The notes under the pieces: model-generated
The model's input: the letters and a program-made list of their open reading frames with translations, nothing else
Told to the model about the DNA's origin: nothing
Database searches by the model: none
Position numbers and translations under genes: made by a program
Source: Planctomycetota bacterium
GTDB taxonomy: Bacteria > Planctomycetota > UBA1135 > GCA-002686595
NCBI GenBank assembly: GCA_016795325.1
Contig: JAEUHY010000012.1
Location: forward strand, 62,001 to 126,000
DNA: 64,000 bases
Direction of reading: 5' to 3'
In this document: one piece after another, positions 16,391-25,339 of the stretch
Layout: the number at the start of each line of letters is the position of its first letter
How positions within the stretch are numbered: position 1 is the stretch's first letter

Positions 16391-17695
16391 CTACTCGTTG
16401 CGCTTCAACTCCGCGTTCCAGATCACCGTGCGGCCGGCGATGAGTTCCACTTGTTCACGAACAGCTGGGTCGCGCTGCAACGGTCCGGGCCCCGCATTCG
16501 ATTCGTTCCGCAGCATCGCGCGGACGTGCTGCAACCCGGGCGGCAGGCCGGAGATCCGGTAGCGCCCCTGGGCGTCCGTGCGCGCGGCGCCCCAAAGCTC
16601 GTAGGACGGATGGGGTTCAGGGATCACGACGCGGGCGTCCTCGACGGGCGCGCCATCGAGCGTGACCACGCCGCTCAATTCGGCGCCGGGTTCGAGGCGC
16701 ACGATGTGTTCGTTGCGCCGCTCGAGCGCCACGTCGATGCTGGCGGAAGCGGGCGCGAAGTTCAGTGAGAACACCCGCAGCCGCGCGGCGCCGGGCGGCG
16801 CGCCGTGGTGGACGAAGCGGCCTTCGTCGTCGGTCGTGGCGTTCAAGCCGACCAAGCCCTTGAACTCGAAGACGACGAACGCGCCGGCGAGCGGACGGTC
16901 GTCGCCTTCGAGAACCTGACCGACCACGCTCGCGCCCGGGCCGCCCAGCGTGAAATCGTGCTGGGCGTCGTCGACGGGTGACTTGGGGATCTCGAACGTG
17001 TTCGACGGCGCCCACTCGCGAGCCGTGGCGATCAAAAGGGCCGCCGCCGGGACGTCTTCTACGCGATAGCGGCCAGATGAGTCGCACTCAGCCAACGCCA
17101 CCCAGCGGTCGTCGCCCCCGATCCAGATCTGCGCGTTGGACACTCCTCGTCCACTGGGATCGGTCACGCGGCCGCTCACGGTCACTCCGGATGCCAGCAC
17201 GAGCTCCACCTCCGTCGTGGTCTTGGGAGCGACGTTTGCGCGCACTTCCCCGCCCCGGTCTCCAAGCACCCGCATGCGCACGGCGTCGATCGCGGCGAAA
17301 CGAGCGATCCCCGCAGCGTCCGTCCTCGCCTGCGCGGCAACCAGTTGCCATGGTCCGCTCTCGGGCTGCAATCGCACTCCCACGTTCACCGCCGGCTTTC
17401 CGCTCGAACTCCAAACCGCGCGCACCACCAACGAGCCCGTCGGCCCCTTCTGCGGCGCGTTGGCGGCGACTCCACGCGCCTCGCGCTCCGGCGCCGCGCT
17501 CGGGTCGGTGTCCGTAGGCGCGTCGACCGATGTCGCCGCGCGCGTTGGTTCGACGGAGGGCGAAGCCACTTGCGGACGCTCGACATCCGCTGCAGGTGCG
17601 GCAGATTCACGCGACGTCGCCAGCCACAGCCACGCGAGCAGACCCACAAGCACCGTGGCCAGCCCGACGACGACGCCCAAATCACGCTGCTTCAT
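16391..17695 (-). CDS. Membrane-anchored carboxypeptidase-regulatory-like repeat protein, paralogue 2
   Basis: A 434-aa close relative of paralogue 1. The ATG at 17695 follows a GGAG about eight bases upstream; an earlier in-frame ATG at 17731 would place 12 residues before the membrane anchor (residues 6-26). A Pro/Ala/Thr-rich linker precedes four transthyretin-like repeats. Segments shared almost word for word with paralogue 1 include DPSGRGVSNAxIWI, TDDEGRFVHH, LERRNEHIVRLE and AGRTVIWNAELKR. The downstream flank contains the VCBS-gene fossil, so this copy and paralogue 1 arose by direct tandem duplication. Confidence 0.82.
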   Translation of the reverse strand: MKQRDLGVVVGLATVLVGLLAWLWLATSRESAAPAADVERPQVASPSVEPTRAATSVDAPTDTDPSAAPEREARGVAANAPQKGPTGSLVVRAVWSSSGKPAVNVGVRLQPESGPWQLVAAQARTDAAGIARFAAIDAVRMRVLGDRGGEVRANVAPKTTTEVELVLASGVTVSGRVTDPSGRGVSNAQIWIGGDDRWVALAECDSSGRYRVEDVPAAALLIATAREWAPSNTFEIPKSPVDDAQHDFTLGGPGASVVGQVLEGDDRPLAGAFVVFEFKGLVGLNATTDDEGRFVHHGAPPGAARLRVFSLNFAPASASIDVALERRNEHIVRLEPGAELSGVVTLDGAPVEDARVVIPEPHPSYELWGAARTDAQGRYRISGLPPGLQHVRAMLRNESNAGPGPLQRDPAVREQVELIAGRTVIWNAELKRNE

Positions 17696-17789
17696 GAACG
17701 GTTCTCCACGGAGGTTGCAAGCGCAGCACATGCGCGCTCGTCACTCTTCAAGTGACGGGCGCGAGTGAGATAAGAGCGGGCTCGCAGCA

Positions 17790-19166
17790 TCATTGCTTGC
17801 GCTCCAAAGTCGCATTCCAATCGACGGTCGCACCGGCCGGGAATTCGAGTTGCTCTCGCGCCTGGGCCACATGCTTGTCCGTCTTCACCTTCGCCCACGC
17901 CCACGGGTCGTCGGTTGCAAGAGGCATCATTGCGCCGACCATATGCGCTCCGGCGGGCAGTCCGCGGATGGAGTAGCGTCCGGATGCGTCGCTGATCGCG
18001 GTGAACCACTCATCGTCTGGATACCCAGGCGCGAAGTCGTCGACGACCACGATGGCCAACGCGTCGGCCGCGGGTTGGCCGTTGAACGTGAGCACGCCGC
18101 GGAGCTCCGCGCCCGGGGCCAGGCGCACAACCAGTTCGTCGTTGGGCGGAGAGTTGACCTCGACTTCGACGATGGTGGGAGCTCCTAGATCGGACTGCGC
18201 AAGCACGCGCAGCGCGAACCCGGCAGGCGCAACGTCGACCTTGAAGCGGCCCAATTCATCGCAGCGCACATCGAGCGGCATCCACCTGGGATCCGGCTCC
18301 GGCAGGTTGGCGTCCGCGACGAGAACGCCGACGCGCACCCGGGCGTGCGGCGCGTCATGACCGTCGGGCGCAAGTACACGACCGACGAGGGGGCGAACGC
18401 GTTCGTCGAGTTCCAGCTCCACGACCGATGGACCACCGATCGTGTGACGGACGTCCAGCTCGGCATCTCCACCGTAACCCTGCGCAAATGCGAGCAAACG
18501 CGATCCGGGAGCGACGCGCTCGAGGTTGAAGCGACCTGCGTCGTCGCAGCGCGTCGCGAGGTGCATCGCCCAGTCGGACATGATCCACACCTCGGCGTGC
18601 GCTACGGGCTGTTCATCGCGCCTGACGCTGCCGTGCACGGCGACGCCGCGGGAGACGCGGAGTTCATGGTCGGCGCACTCGCCCGCTACCACGGCGGAGG
18701 GAGGACGGTAGATGTCGAACCTGCCTTGGTCCGCCGCCACCGCAAGCGGGCCTGCGCGCAAACGCGTGAACAACGCGACGCCCTGCGCATCGCTTCGAGC
18801 CGCTGCATCGTCGGAGAAGGTCCCCGGACCCCATCGATGCACACGGACAAGGACGCCCTCGAGCGGCTGACCATCGTCGTCGGCGACGACGCGAACACGC
18901 AGCGAACCGGTTGGGCCTGGCAGCGTCTGCGCCGCCGCGCTGCCGAGCGGCTGTCGTTCCGCCGTTGCGCTCGGCGTGCTGCCCTGGAGATGATCGAGCG
19001 GCTTCCCCAGCTCGATTGCGCGTTGCTCGCCGTTCGCATCGCTGTGTTCGCTCGCGGTCGGCGCGACTGAGTTTGCAGATGGCTCTCTCGACAGCCAAAG
19101 CAGCAGCGCGACGAGCAACGACGCGAGCAGCACGACCGCTGCGCTCAATCTGCCCCTTCTCCCCAC
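17790..19166 (-). CDS. Membrane-anchored carboxypeptidase-regulatory-like repeat protein, paralogue 3
   Basis: A 458-aa member of the tandem family, the most divergent of the four. The start is GTG at 19166, with AGGAG five bases upstream. Residues 7-26 form the membrane anchor, followed by a Ser/Ala/Glu-rich linker and four transthyretin-like repeats (for example GSLRVRVVADDDGQPLEGVLVRV and ELRGVLTFNGQPAADA). The third repeat is enlarged and the usual ending VIWNAELKR is VDWNATLERKQ. No fossil of a neighbouring gene lies downstream, so it is an older copy. Function unknown. Confidence 0.78.
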   Translation of the reverse strand: MGRRGRLSAAVVLLASLLVALLLWLSREPSANSVAPTASEHSDANGEQRAIELGKPLDHLQGSTPSATAERQPLGSAAAQTLPGPTGSLRVRVVADDDGQPLEGVLVRVHRWGPGTFSDDAAARSDAQGVALFTRLRAGPLAVAADQGRFDIYRPPSAVVAGECADHELRVSRGVAVHGSVRRDEQPVAHAEVWIMSDWAMHLATRCDDAGRFNLERVAPGSRLLAFAQGYGGDAELDVRHTIGGPSVVELELDERVRPLVGRVLAPDGHDAPHARVRVGVLVADANLPEPDPRWMPLDVRCDELGRFKVDVAPAGFALRVLAQSDLGAPTIVEVEVNSPPNDELVVRLAPGAELRGVLTFNGQPAADALAIVVVDDFAPGYPDDEWFTAISDASGRYSIRGLPAGAHMVGAMMPLATDDPWAWAKVKTDKHVAQAREQLEFPAGATVDWNATLERKQ

Positions 19167-19271
19167 GAATTCTCCTGCACCAACCTAGCGCGCTGGCCGC
19201 GGCCACGCGACGGACGCAGGACGCCCTCGAAGTGAACCACGGCCCGTCGGCTCCGACACTGCGCCTGCGCC

Positions 19272-20591
19272 TCAGTTCCAGCGGCGAAGTTCTGCGCGCC
19301 AAGACAGCGTCTGTCCAGCGGCGAGTTCCGCCTCGAGAGTGTCGCTCGCCGTGGACGGCGCGAGCGATGGCTCAGCGTCTGGCGGCGGAGTTGGCGAGGT
19401 GACGGCGAGGACCCGATAACGGCCTGCGCTGAGCCCGTCGACGCGAACACCACCGTCTGCGTTCGTTTTCAGCATGCAGGCAATCGGGCGGCCGTCGTCG
19501 AGCGCGACGAGCACCGTGGCGTGCGCGACCGGGCGGCCGTCGAGGCGAACTTCGCCGACAACCGTTGCAGCGCGCTCCAGGCGGACGCTGTGGTCCAGGT
19601 CACACGCCGACGTCACGTACCAAAACGAGCGAACTGGAGCGAAGCCCTCTGCTTGCACGGTCACGAAGACGTCGCCCGGCGATACGCCGTTGTATGCGAG
19701 GCGCCCCTGTTCATCGCAGACCTTGGTCCAGCGCACACTCGCTTCCGGCGAATCCCTCGGACCGGACTCCAGCGTGGCGACAGCGCGCGGCACGGGCGCG
19801 CCGTGTGCATCGAGCACTTGAACTCGAACGCTGGGGGCTTCGCCGCCCAACACGAAGTCCTCATGTTGCGCACTGCCCACCCGATTTGGGACCGAGGTTG
19901 AGTGCGACGGAGCGAAGCCGTTGCCGGTGGCGATCAATCTCGAGCCCCATGGCACGCCGGCGACGTTGTAGTCACCAGCGGAGTCACACTCGGCGAGGAA
20001 GATCCAGTCGTCATCGGCGCGGATCCAGATCTTCGCGTGCGGCGCGCCTTGTCCGTTGCGTGTGGTGACCCGGCCCGCCACGTGGTATGCACCCTCGATT
20101 TCAAGTCGGACGACGGTGCGCTTGTCCCGCGCGATGCGGGCCGTGGTCTGCGCGCCACGGTTGCTGCGGACCAGCACCTCGACGCATTCCAGGTCGGCGA
20201 ACAGGGCTGTTCCGCCGGCGTCGGTGAAGGAGTCTGCGTCCAACAGCACAACCGGACGGTTCCTGCGCAAGAGCTGGATACCCACGTTGGCTGCAGGCTC
20301 GCCGTTCGACTTCCAGACTGCTTGCACGCACAGCGATCCGACGGGCCCGCTCGACGGCACGAAGGGACCTGTTGCGCGTGGCTCGCGATCATCCGCGGCT
20401 GCGCCCGGCTGAGCGGTTGGCGCGTCGAGCGGCGTCGCAGCTTCGAAGGCGCGGTGAACTTCGAACCGCACCTCGGACTCGTGTGGCTGCGACGCCTGCG
20501 CGTCCGCGCCGGAAGGTTTCGACAGCCACAGCGCGAGCCCGATGACAGTCGCCGCCGCCAGCAGCAACGCAAATGCGAGCCCCGGCTTCAT
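19272..20591 (-). CDS. Membrane-anchored carboxypeptidase-regulatory-like repeat protein, paralogue 4
   Basis: A 439-aa family member. The ATG at 20591 overlaps the stop codon of the serine hydrolase (ATGA), so this copy is translationally coupled to the enzyme cluster upstream; a start at 20627 is possible but would add a Cys-rich tail before the anchor. The membrane anchor spans residues 4-23. The first repeat (GSLCVQAVWKSNGEPAANVGI) is nearly the same as in paralogues 1 and 2, and the C-terminus reads LSWRAELRRWN. Its place suggests it is the founder of the array or the copy still tied to the cluster's function. Confidence 0.8.
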   Translation of the reverse strand: MKPGLAFALLLAAATVIGLALWLSKPSGADAQASQPHESEVRFEVHRAFEAATPLDAPTAQPGAAADDREPRATGPFVPSSGPVGSLCVQAVWKSNGEPAANVGIQLLRRNRPVVLLDADSFTDAGGTALFADLECVEVLVRSNRGAQTTARIARDKRTVVRLEIEGAYHVAGRVTTRNGQGAPHAKIWIRADDDWIFLAECDSAGDYNVAGVPWGSRLIATGNGFAPSHSTSVPNRVGSAQHEDFVLGGEAPSVRVQVLDAHGAPVPRAVATLESGPRDSPEASVRWTKVCDEQGRLAYNGVSPGDVFVTVQAEGFAPVRSFWYVTSACDLDHSVRLERAATVVGEVRLDGRPVAHATVLVALDDGRPIACMLKTNADGGVRVDGLSAGRYRVLAVTSPTPPPDAEPSLAPSTASDTLEAELAAGQTLSWRAELRRWN

Positions 20592-21841
20592 TTCGAACGC
20601 TCTGGGGCAGACACAGGCGTCGCCCACAGTTCGCGCGCGACGACTTCACCCAGGTTGGCGAAGAACGGGAAGGCCACGTCGTCGTACTCGTACAGCCCAT
20701 CGTTGAGCACGCCGTTTGCGTTCACGTAGATGGTCGCGGCGAGGAAGAAGCTGCGCTTGGTCTCGACATCGACGATGTAGGACGTGTCCGTGACGAAGCC
20801 GTAGGCGAGCCCGACCTTGTTGTAGATCTTGATGCGCTCAAGCGGCACGACGCGTGCCACGCCGGGCAGGAACCACTTGACCCAGTCGTCGGGGTACTTC
20901 GAGCGGTCGTACTTGGGGTTGGGCGAGTTCGCCGGGAAGACGCTCATCGCGTCGAGCAGCAGCTCGCGCTGCGCGTCGGTGAGGTCGAAGGCTTCGCCGG
21001 GGAGTTTGAGGTCGGGCCGCGCGATGCGTACGACGAGCGTCTGCAGCTCGCTGAGCGGCGCGTGGCTGCGGCGCAGGAAGGACATCGGCTGGTCGACGCG
21101 CTTGCCGCCAGCCATGTGCGCGACGCCGACCTCGATGCCCTTCACGCGTTCGAGCGCGAGCTTTTGCTGGTCGTTGTTGCGTGCCTCGACGGCGATCGGG
21201 CCGCTGGCGAGCCGCCACTCGAAGGCGTTCGTGCGTTGGTTCTGCTCGGGCGTGCGCGAGATCTCCAGGCGATGCGTCAAGCGCGTGCGCGGCATCCCGG
21301 CGCGCCACATGCGCTCGTTCAGCCACGCCTGGCCGCAGACGTCGTAGAGCCGGTTGAAGGGCGGATTCTCCGAGATGATCAGCACGCGGCGGATCAGGTG
21401 CTCGAGCGTGATCGTCCCGCCCGCGAGGTTCGTCTCGTCGCGCTCCTCGAGGCTCTCGCCGTCGAAAAGCGGCTGGAACGCGAGCGGCGTGCGTTCGTCG
21501 GACTTCGGAGCGCTCGTGCGGCGCAGTTCGTTGAGGCGCTCGAGCGCGGCGACCGAGGCGTGCAGTTTGACGGTGCTCGCCGGATAGAAGTACTCCGCGT
21601 CGACGCGCCAGCCCGATTGCACGAGTTCGGGGCCGCTCGCGCCGTCGCGCACTTCGCCGAGCAGGACCTGGACGCGGAACGTCTCGGGACTTTCGAGCAG
21701 CTTGCCGAACTTGTCGGGTTGCGCGCGCAACAAGGCCTCGATCGAACGCGGCGCAGCAGCGGGCGATTGCGCGCGAGCGGGCAGCGCGAGCGCGACGAGT
21801 CCCAAACACGCCGCCAGACTCGAGAACTTCAGCGTCGACAT
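20588..21841 (-). CDS. Secreted beta-lactamase-fold serine hydrolase
   Basis: A 417-aa exported enzyme of the penicillin-binding-protein/class A beta-lactamase fold. A signal peptide (residues 1-24, cut after ARA) is followed by the three active-site elements: SxxK as S89-T-V-K92, an SEN (157-159) in place of SDN, and KVG (342-344) in place of KTG. The ATG at 21841 has GGAGG about 11 bases upstream inside lysA. The spacing between SxxK and KVG is longer than in true beta-lactamases (about 250 versus about 160 residues), so drug hydrolysis is uncertain; a peptidoglycan or ester hydrolase role is as likely. It overlaps lysA by 13 bases and paralogue 4 by 4. Confidence 0.78.
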   Translation of the reverse strand: MSTLKFSSLAACLGLVALALPARAQSPAAAPRSIEALLRAQPDKFGKLLESPETFRVQVLLGEVRDGASGPELVQSGWRVDAEYFYPASTVKLHASVAALERLNELRRTSAPKSDERTPLAFQPLFDGESLEERDETNLAGGTITLEHLIRRVLIISENPPFNRLYDVCGQAWLNERMWRAGMPRTRLTHRLEISRTPEQNQRTNAFEWRLASGPIAVEARNNDQQKLALERVKGIEVGVAHMAGGKRVDQPMSFLRRSHAPLSELQTLVVRIARPDLKLPGEAFDLTDAQRELLLDAMSVFPANSPNPKYDRSKYPDDWVKWFLPGVARVVPLERIKIYNKVGLAYGFVTDTSYIVDVETKRSFFLAATIYVNANGVLNDGLYEYDDVAFPFFANLGEVVARELWATPVSAPERSK

Positions 21842-23094
21842 CGAAGCTCAGCCTCCAACAGGTGTTCGAAACTCTGGCGCTGGCGAACCAGGCGCGCCTC
21901 GCTGTGCTCGACGAGGACTTCGGCGGCCAAGAGCTGCGAATTGTAGTTGCTCGCCATCGCCGCACCGTACGCGCCGGCGTCGTGCAGGCAGACGAGATCG
22001 CCGATGCGCGGCCGAGGCAGCTCGCGCGGCAGCGGCGCACCGCCCTTGCCCTGCGTGAAAACGTCGGCGCTTTCGCACAAAGGCCCGGCCACGAGGAACG
22101 GCTCGTGCGGCTCGTTGTCGCGGCCGAGCACGCTGATGTCGTGCCAGGCGCCGTACATCGCCGGGCGCACGAGGTTGTGAAAGCCCGCGTCGACGAGCAC
22201 GTACTCGTGCTCGCCGTTGCGCTTGAGGCCGCGCACCTCGCTGAGCAGCAGGCCGCACTCCGCGACGAGGTAGCGACCGGGCTCGAGCTCGAGATCGATG
22301 CGGCGTTGCAGCTGACCTTCGATGCGCGCGCGCACCCCGCACCAGAACTCGACGTGCTTTTGCAGGTCGAAGCGCGCTTCGTTCGCGCGGTAGGGGACCG
22401 GTAGACCGCCGCCCGCCGAGATCGACTCGAGCGAAGCTCCCACGACGCGTGCGGCCGCTTCGAGGGCCGCGCCAGATCGCGTCAGGTTCTCGAGGTCCGA
22501 TCCCGAGCCGATGTGGACGTGCAGGCCGACGACTTCCAGGCCGTGGCGCCGCGCCCGCAGGACCGCGCTCGGCAACGCCTCGTGCCAGATCCCGTGTTTT
22601 GACGTGCTTCCGCCGGTCGAGACCTTCGCGTCGTGCCCGTGGCCGAAACCCGGGTTCACGCGCAGCGTCACTTCGCGCGTCGCGCTCGGCACGGCGGCGA
22701 GTTGCTCGAGCATGTCGGGCGAGCCGACGTTGACGGCGAACGGTTCCGCGCCAAGTCGCGCGAGCGTGTCGCGATCGAACAGGTCGGCGCAGAACTGGAT
22801 CTGGTGCGGCGCGTAACCGGCGCTGCGGGCCCGCACGAGTTCGCCGGACGAAACCGCGTCGACGAGCACGCCGTGCTCGCGCAGGAGCTCGAGCAACGCG
22901 AGGTTCGGATTGGCCTTCTGCGCGTAGCGCACGAAGTCGAAGCCGCGGCCGTCGCTGGCGCGCGCGTCGAGGAGTTCCGTGGCGCGCGCGAGCAGTGTCG
23001 CTGCGTCGTACACGTACAGCGGCGTGCCGAAGCGTTGCGCGAACTCGCGCAGCAGCTCGTCGGGCAGGATGCGGGCCTTGGTGGGTTGATTCAT
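21829..23094 (-). CDS. lysA: Diaminopimelate decarboxylase-like fold-III PLP enzyme
   Basis: LysA converts meso-diaminopimelate to L-lysine. The 421-aa product has the PLP lysine in YAQKANPN (K60), HVHIGSGSD in the barrel, EPGRYLVAECG, and the active-site Cys motif as CESADVF (usually CESGD). GAYGAAMASNYNS is the conserved C-terminal region. Length matches the family. It lies inside an operon-like run with an oxoamine synthase (4-base overlap) and a serine hydrolase (13-base overlap), not with other lysine-pathway genes, so a dedicated substrate other than diaminopimelate remains possible. The first codons overlap the upstream stop, with no clear ribosome-binding site. Confidence 0.85.
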   Translation of the reverse strand: MNQPTKARILPDELLREFAQRFGTPLYVYDAATLLARATELLDARASDGRGFDFVRYAQKANPNLALLELLREHGVLVDAVSSGELVRARSAGYAPHQIQFCADLFDRDTLARLGAEPFAVNVGSPDMLEQLAAVPSATREVTLRVNPGFGHGHDAKVSTGGSTSKHGIWHEALPSAVLRARRHGLEVVGLHVHIGSGSDLENLTRSGAALEAAARVVGASLESISAGGGLPVPYRANEARFDLQKHVEFWCGVRARIEGQLQRRIDLELEPGRYLVAECGLLLSEVRGLKRNGEHEYVLVDAGFHNLVRPAMYGAWHDISVLGRDNEPHEPFLVAGPLCESADVFTQGKGGAPLPRELPRPRIGDLVCLHDAGAYGAAMASNYNSQLLAAEVLVEHSEARLVRQRQSFEHLLEAELRCRR

Positions 23095-24194
23095 GCGAGC
23101 GAACGATCCAGCGCTTCAGCTAGCCCAGAGAGCAACTCCGCGATGTGGTCGCGCGTGTGCACGGCATTGACCACGATCCGGAAGTTGCCGGCACTCGGCG
23201 AGCCGAGGTAGTGGACGTACGGCGCGAAGATGCCGCGTTCCCTCAGCCTTTCGTGGAGCCCGCGCATGGTCTCCGCGCTGTCGAGAGCGAAGGCGAACAC
23301 CGGCACATCTTCGCCGGGCGTCGGGAGGCCGAGCGCGTGGAAACCCACGCGCAGTTGCGCGCTGTTCTGGCGCAGTTGTTCCAGCAACGCGCCGTCGTCG
23401 AAGGCGAGTTTGAGCGCTTCGAGCGCGGCGCAAGCGGCGGCCGGCGGCGCGGGAGTTGTGCCGATGTAGGCCTGCGAATGCGCTCGTGCGGCGTCGATCA
23501 GCGCTTGCGGTCCGGCGACGAAGCCACCGTAGCAGCCCAGGGCCTTGGAAAGCGTCGACGTGAGCACGACGTGGTCGTCTCGCACGTTGTGGTGCTCGAG
23601 CGCGCCGCGGCCGCGTTCGCCGACGACGCCGGTCCCGTGGCAATCGTCGACCAGCAGCGCGGCGCCGTGCTCGGCCGTGAGCTGCGCGAGTTGGCGGAGC
23701 GGCGCGATCTCACCGCGCGTGGGGAACACGCCGTCGAGCATCACGACTGCGCGTGCGCCGTGCTCGCGCAGCTGCCGCTCCAATACGTCGAGCCCGCCGT
23801 GGGGGAACGCGTGCGTCGCAAGCTGCGCCGCGCGCGCCGCGTCGAACAGGCTCGGGTGCGAACGTTCGTCGATCAGCGCGACCTGGCGTTCGCGCGCGAG
23901 CGCCTGCGCGGCGACGAAATTCGCCGTGTAACCCTCGGGCGTGAGCAGCGCCGCGGGTTGTCCGAGGCGGCGCGCGAGGTCCAGTTCGAGTTGGTCGTAG
24001 ACCACGCAGTTGCCCGTGGTCTCGCGCGACGCGCCGGCGCTGAGCCCGAAGCGCCGCGCGCCGTCGGCGAACGCGGCGACGACGCGCGGGTGGTGCGCGA
24101 GGCCCAGGTATCCGCAGCCGCCGAAGTAGGTGAGCTCGCGGCCGTCGAGCCGCACGTGCGTCGCACTCGAAGACTCGATGCTCAGGCGCGGCAT
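23091..24194 (-). CDS. Alpha-oxoamine synthase family PLP enzyme (8-amino-7-oxononanoate synthase / 2-amino-3-ketobutyrate ligase type)
   Basis: Fold-I PLP enzyme of 367 aa, start ATG 24194. Members join an amino acid to an acyl-CoA with loss of CO2. The features are FGGCGYLGLAHHP at the N-terminus (the NYLG-type motif of the family), SAGASRETTGN (substrate glycine loop), DDCHGTGVVG (183-192; usually DEAHGTG) and the Schiff-base lysine in TSTLSKALG (K217). Whether it is BioF, Kbl or another synthase cannot be told. No other biotin gene is nearby. It follows the reductase-like gene by 17 bases and overlaps lysA by 4 bases, so the three are likely one transcript. Confidence 0.8.
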   Translation of the reverse strand: MPRLSIESSSATHVRLDGRELTYFGGCGYLGLAHHPRVVAAFADGARRFGLSAGASRETTGNCVVYDQLELDLARRLGQPAALLTPEGYTANFVAAQALARERQVALIDERSHPSLFDAARAAQLATHAFPHGGLDVLERQLREHGARAVVMLDGVFPTRGEIAPLRQLAQLTAEHGAALLVDDCHGTGVVGERGRGALEHHNVRDDHVVLTSTLSKALGCYGGFVAGPQALIDAARAHSQAYIGTTPAPPAAACAALEALKLAFDDGALLEQLRQNSAQLRVGFHALGLPTPGEDVPVFAFALDSAETMRGLHERLRERGIFAPYVHYLGSPSAGNFRIVVNAVHTRDHIAELLSGLAEALDRSLA

Positions 24195-24211
24195 GTGGCG
24201 GCTCCCGTGCG

Positions 24212-25222
24212 CTACTTCGCGGCCGTGCGCGGGTCGAAGCACGCGACGGTGGGGATCGTCGCCATCGTGTGCAATCCCGGCCGCGCGCTGAGCAGCGGCG
24301 CGATCGCGTTCAGCACGATCGCGCTGGTTGCGACATCGCCGTGCACGCCGCCCTGGAACACGAGGTCGAGCGGCGGTTCGGATTCGAGCTGCACTCGATC
24401 GTGCGGGTTCGCTTGGGCGATCGCAGCCTGGAACTCGAAGCGCAGCTTGACGACACCGCCCGAGACGCCCTCGGCGGTTTGTCGCACACCCGCGGCGTAG
24501 CCAACGGGGATCGGGCCGAGCGCGCACTGCAGCGGTTTCGTTGCGAGCACCGGTTCGATCGTCTCCTTCCACGACTCGACCGGCCAACCGAGCGAGTTCG
24601 CGACGAAGTGCAGCGACTCACCCAGGCCCACGTGGCGCAGCCAGCCTTCGCCGATCGCGGCTTGGAACTGTGCGGGCGAGAGGCCAGCGCCGATCTTCTT
24701 TTGGAACGGGACGCGGCGCGAGGTCGCGTCCTGGATGCGGGAGATGCGCACGCTGCGCACCGACTTGCAGACCGCCGTCGCGAAAACGGGCAGTGCATCC
24801 ATCAAGTAGCCCGGGTTCACGCCGGTGCCCAGCAGCTGAGAACCCGCGTTGCGCGCGATGCCGTCGAGCCGTTCCGCGAGGGCCTTGTGCCGCAGCCAGG
24901 GCCAGACCAGTTCTTCGCAGCTGCTCACCACCGCCACGCCGCGGCTCAGGATGTGTGCGAGCGTCGTTTCGCACTTCGCGAGGTCCGAACTCGTCGTAAC
25001 GATCGCAGCGTCGATCTCCTCCCAGTTCGAAACCTCGTCGAGCGAGCTCAGCACGCGCACGTTGGACGCGCCCGGCACGAGTTGCGAGAGCGGGCGCCCC
25101 GCGACGTCCGGCGCGAGGTCGACCGCTGCAACCGTGACCCCCAGACCCTTGTCGAGGAGGTCCTGTTGGATGCGCAAACCGAGGGGGCCGAGGCCGACGT
25201 GGAGCAGGCGAAGGTTGGACAC
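24212..25222 (-). CDS. Amine dehydrogenase-like / DapB-N-type NAD(P)-binding reductase
   Basis: A 336-aa Rossmann-fold protein starting with GTG at 25222. GLGPLG (residues 10-15) binds the dinucleotide, and GTGVNPGYLMD (132-142) matches the motif found in 2,4-diaminopentanoate dehydrogenase and related proteins annotated as dihydrodipicolinate reductase N-terminal family. SCEELVWPW (101-109) is also typical. These enzymes oxidatively deaminate diamino acids. It heads the minus-strand cluster and is divergent from moxR. It is not the canonical DapB, whose length is about 250-270 aa and whose catalytic HH motif is absent here. The substrate is unknown. Confidence 0.72.
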   Translation of the reverse strand: MSNLRLLHVGLGPLGLRIQQDLLDKGLGVTVAAVDLAPDVAGRPLSQLVPGASNVRVLSSLDEVSNWEEIDAAIVTTSSDLAKCETTLAHILSRGVAVVSSCEELVWPWLRHKALAERLDGIARNAGSQLLGTGVNPGYLMDALPVFATAVCKSVRSVRISRIQDATSRRVPFQKKIGAGLSPAQFQAAIGEGWLRHVGLGESLHFVANSLGWPVESWKETIEPVLATKPLQCALGPIPVGYAAGVRQTAEGVSGGVVKLRFEFQAAIAQANPHDRVQLESEPPLDLVFQGGVHGDVATSAIVLNAIAPLLSARPGLHTMATIPTVACFDPRTAAK

Positions 25223-25339
25223 TGGGGCGATGGAGGAGAGCCGAGGGATCTGGAAAAGCGCGGGAGTATACGAGGTGCGCGCTGCGCCCTCTCGGTTGCC
25301 AGGAACGCCGCCGCGGGTAACAGTGGCGCGCTCCCGCCC
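25223..25339. promoter_or_regulatory. Divergent control region between the PLP cluster and moxR
   Basis: The 117 bp between two divergent operons should hold both promoters. I cannot identify -35/-10 boxes or an operator with confidence. Confidence 0.35.

Noticed and set aside
20588..21841. Beta-lactamase giving drug resistance
   Set aside because: The SxxK, SEN and KVG motifs support the fold, but the KTG to KVG change and the long spacing do not allow a resistance claim.
24269..25339. Long extension upstream of moxR on the plus strand
   Set aside because: It is antisense to the amine-dehydrogenase-like gene; the MoxR domain begins just after the ATG at 25340.
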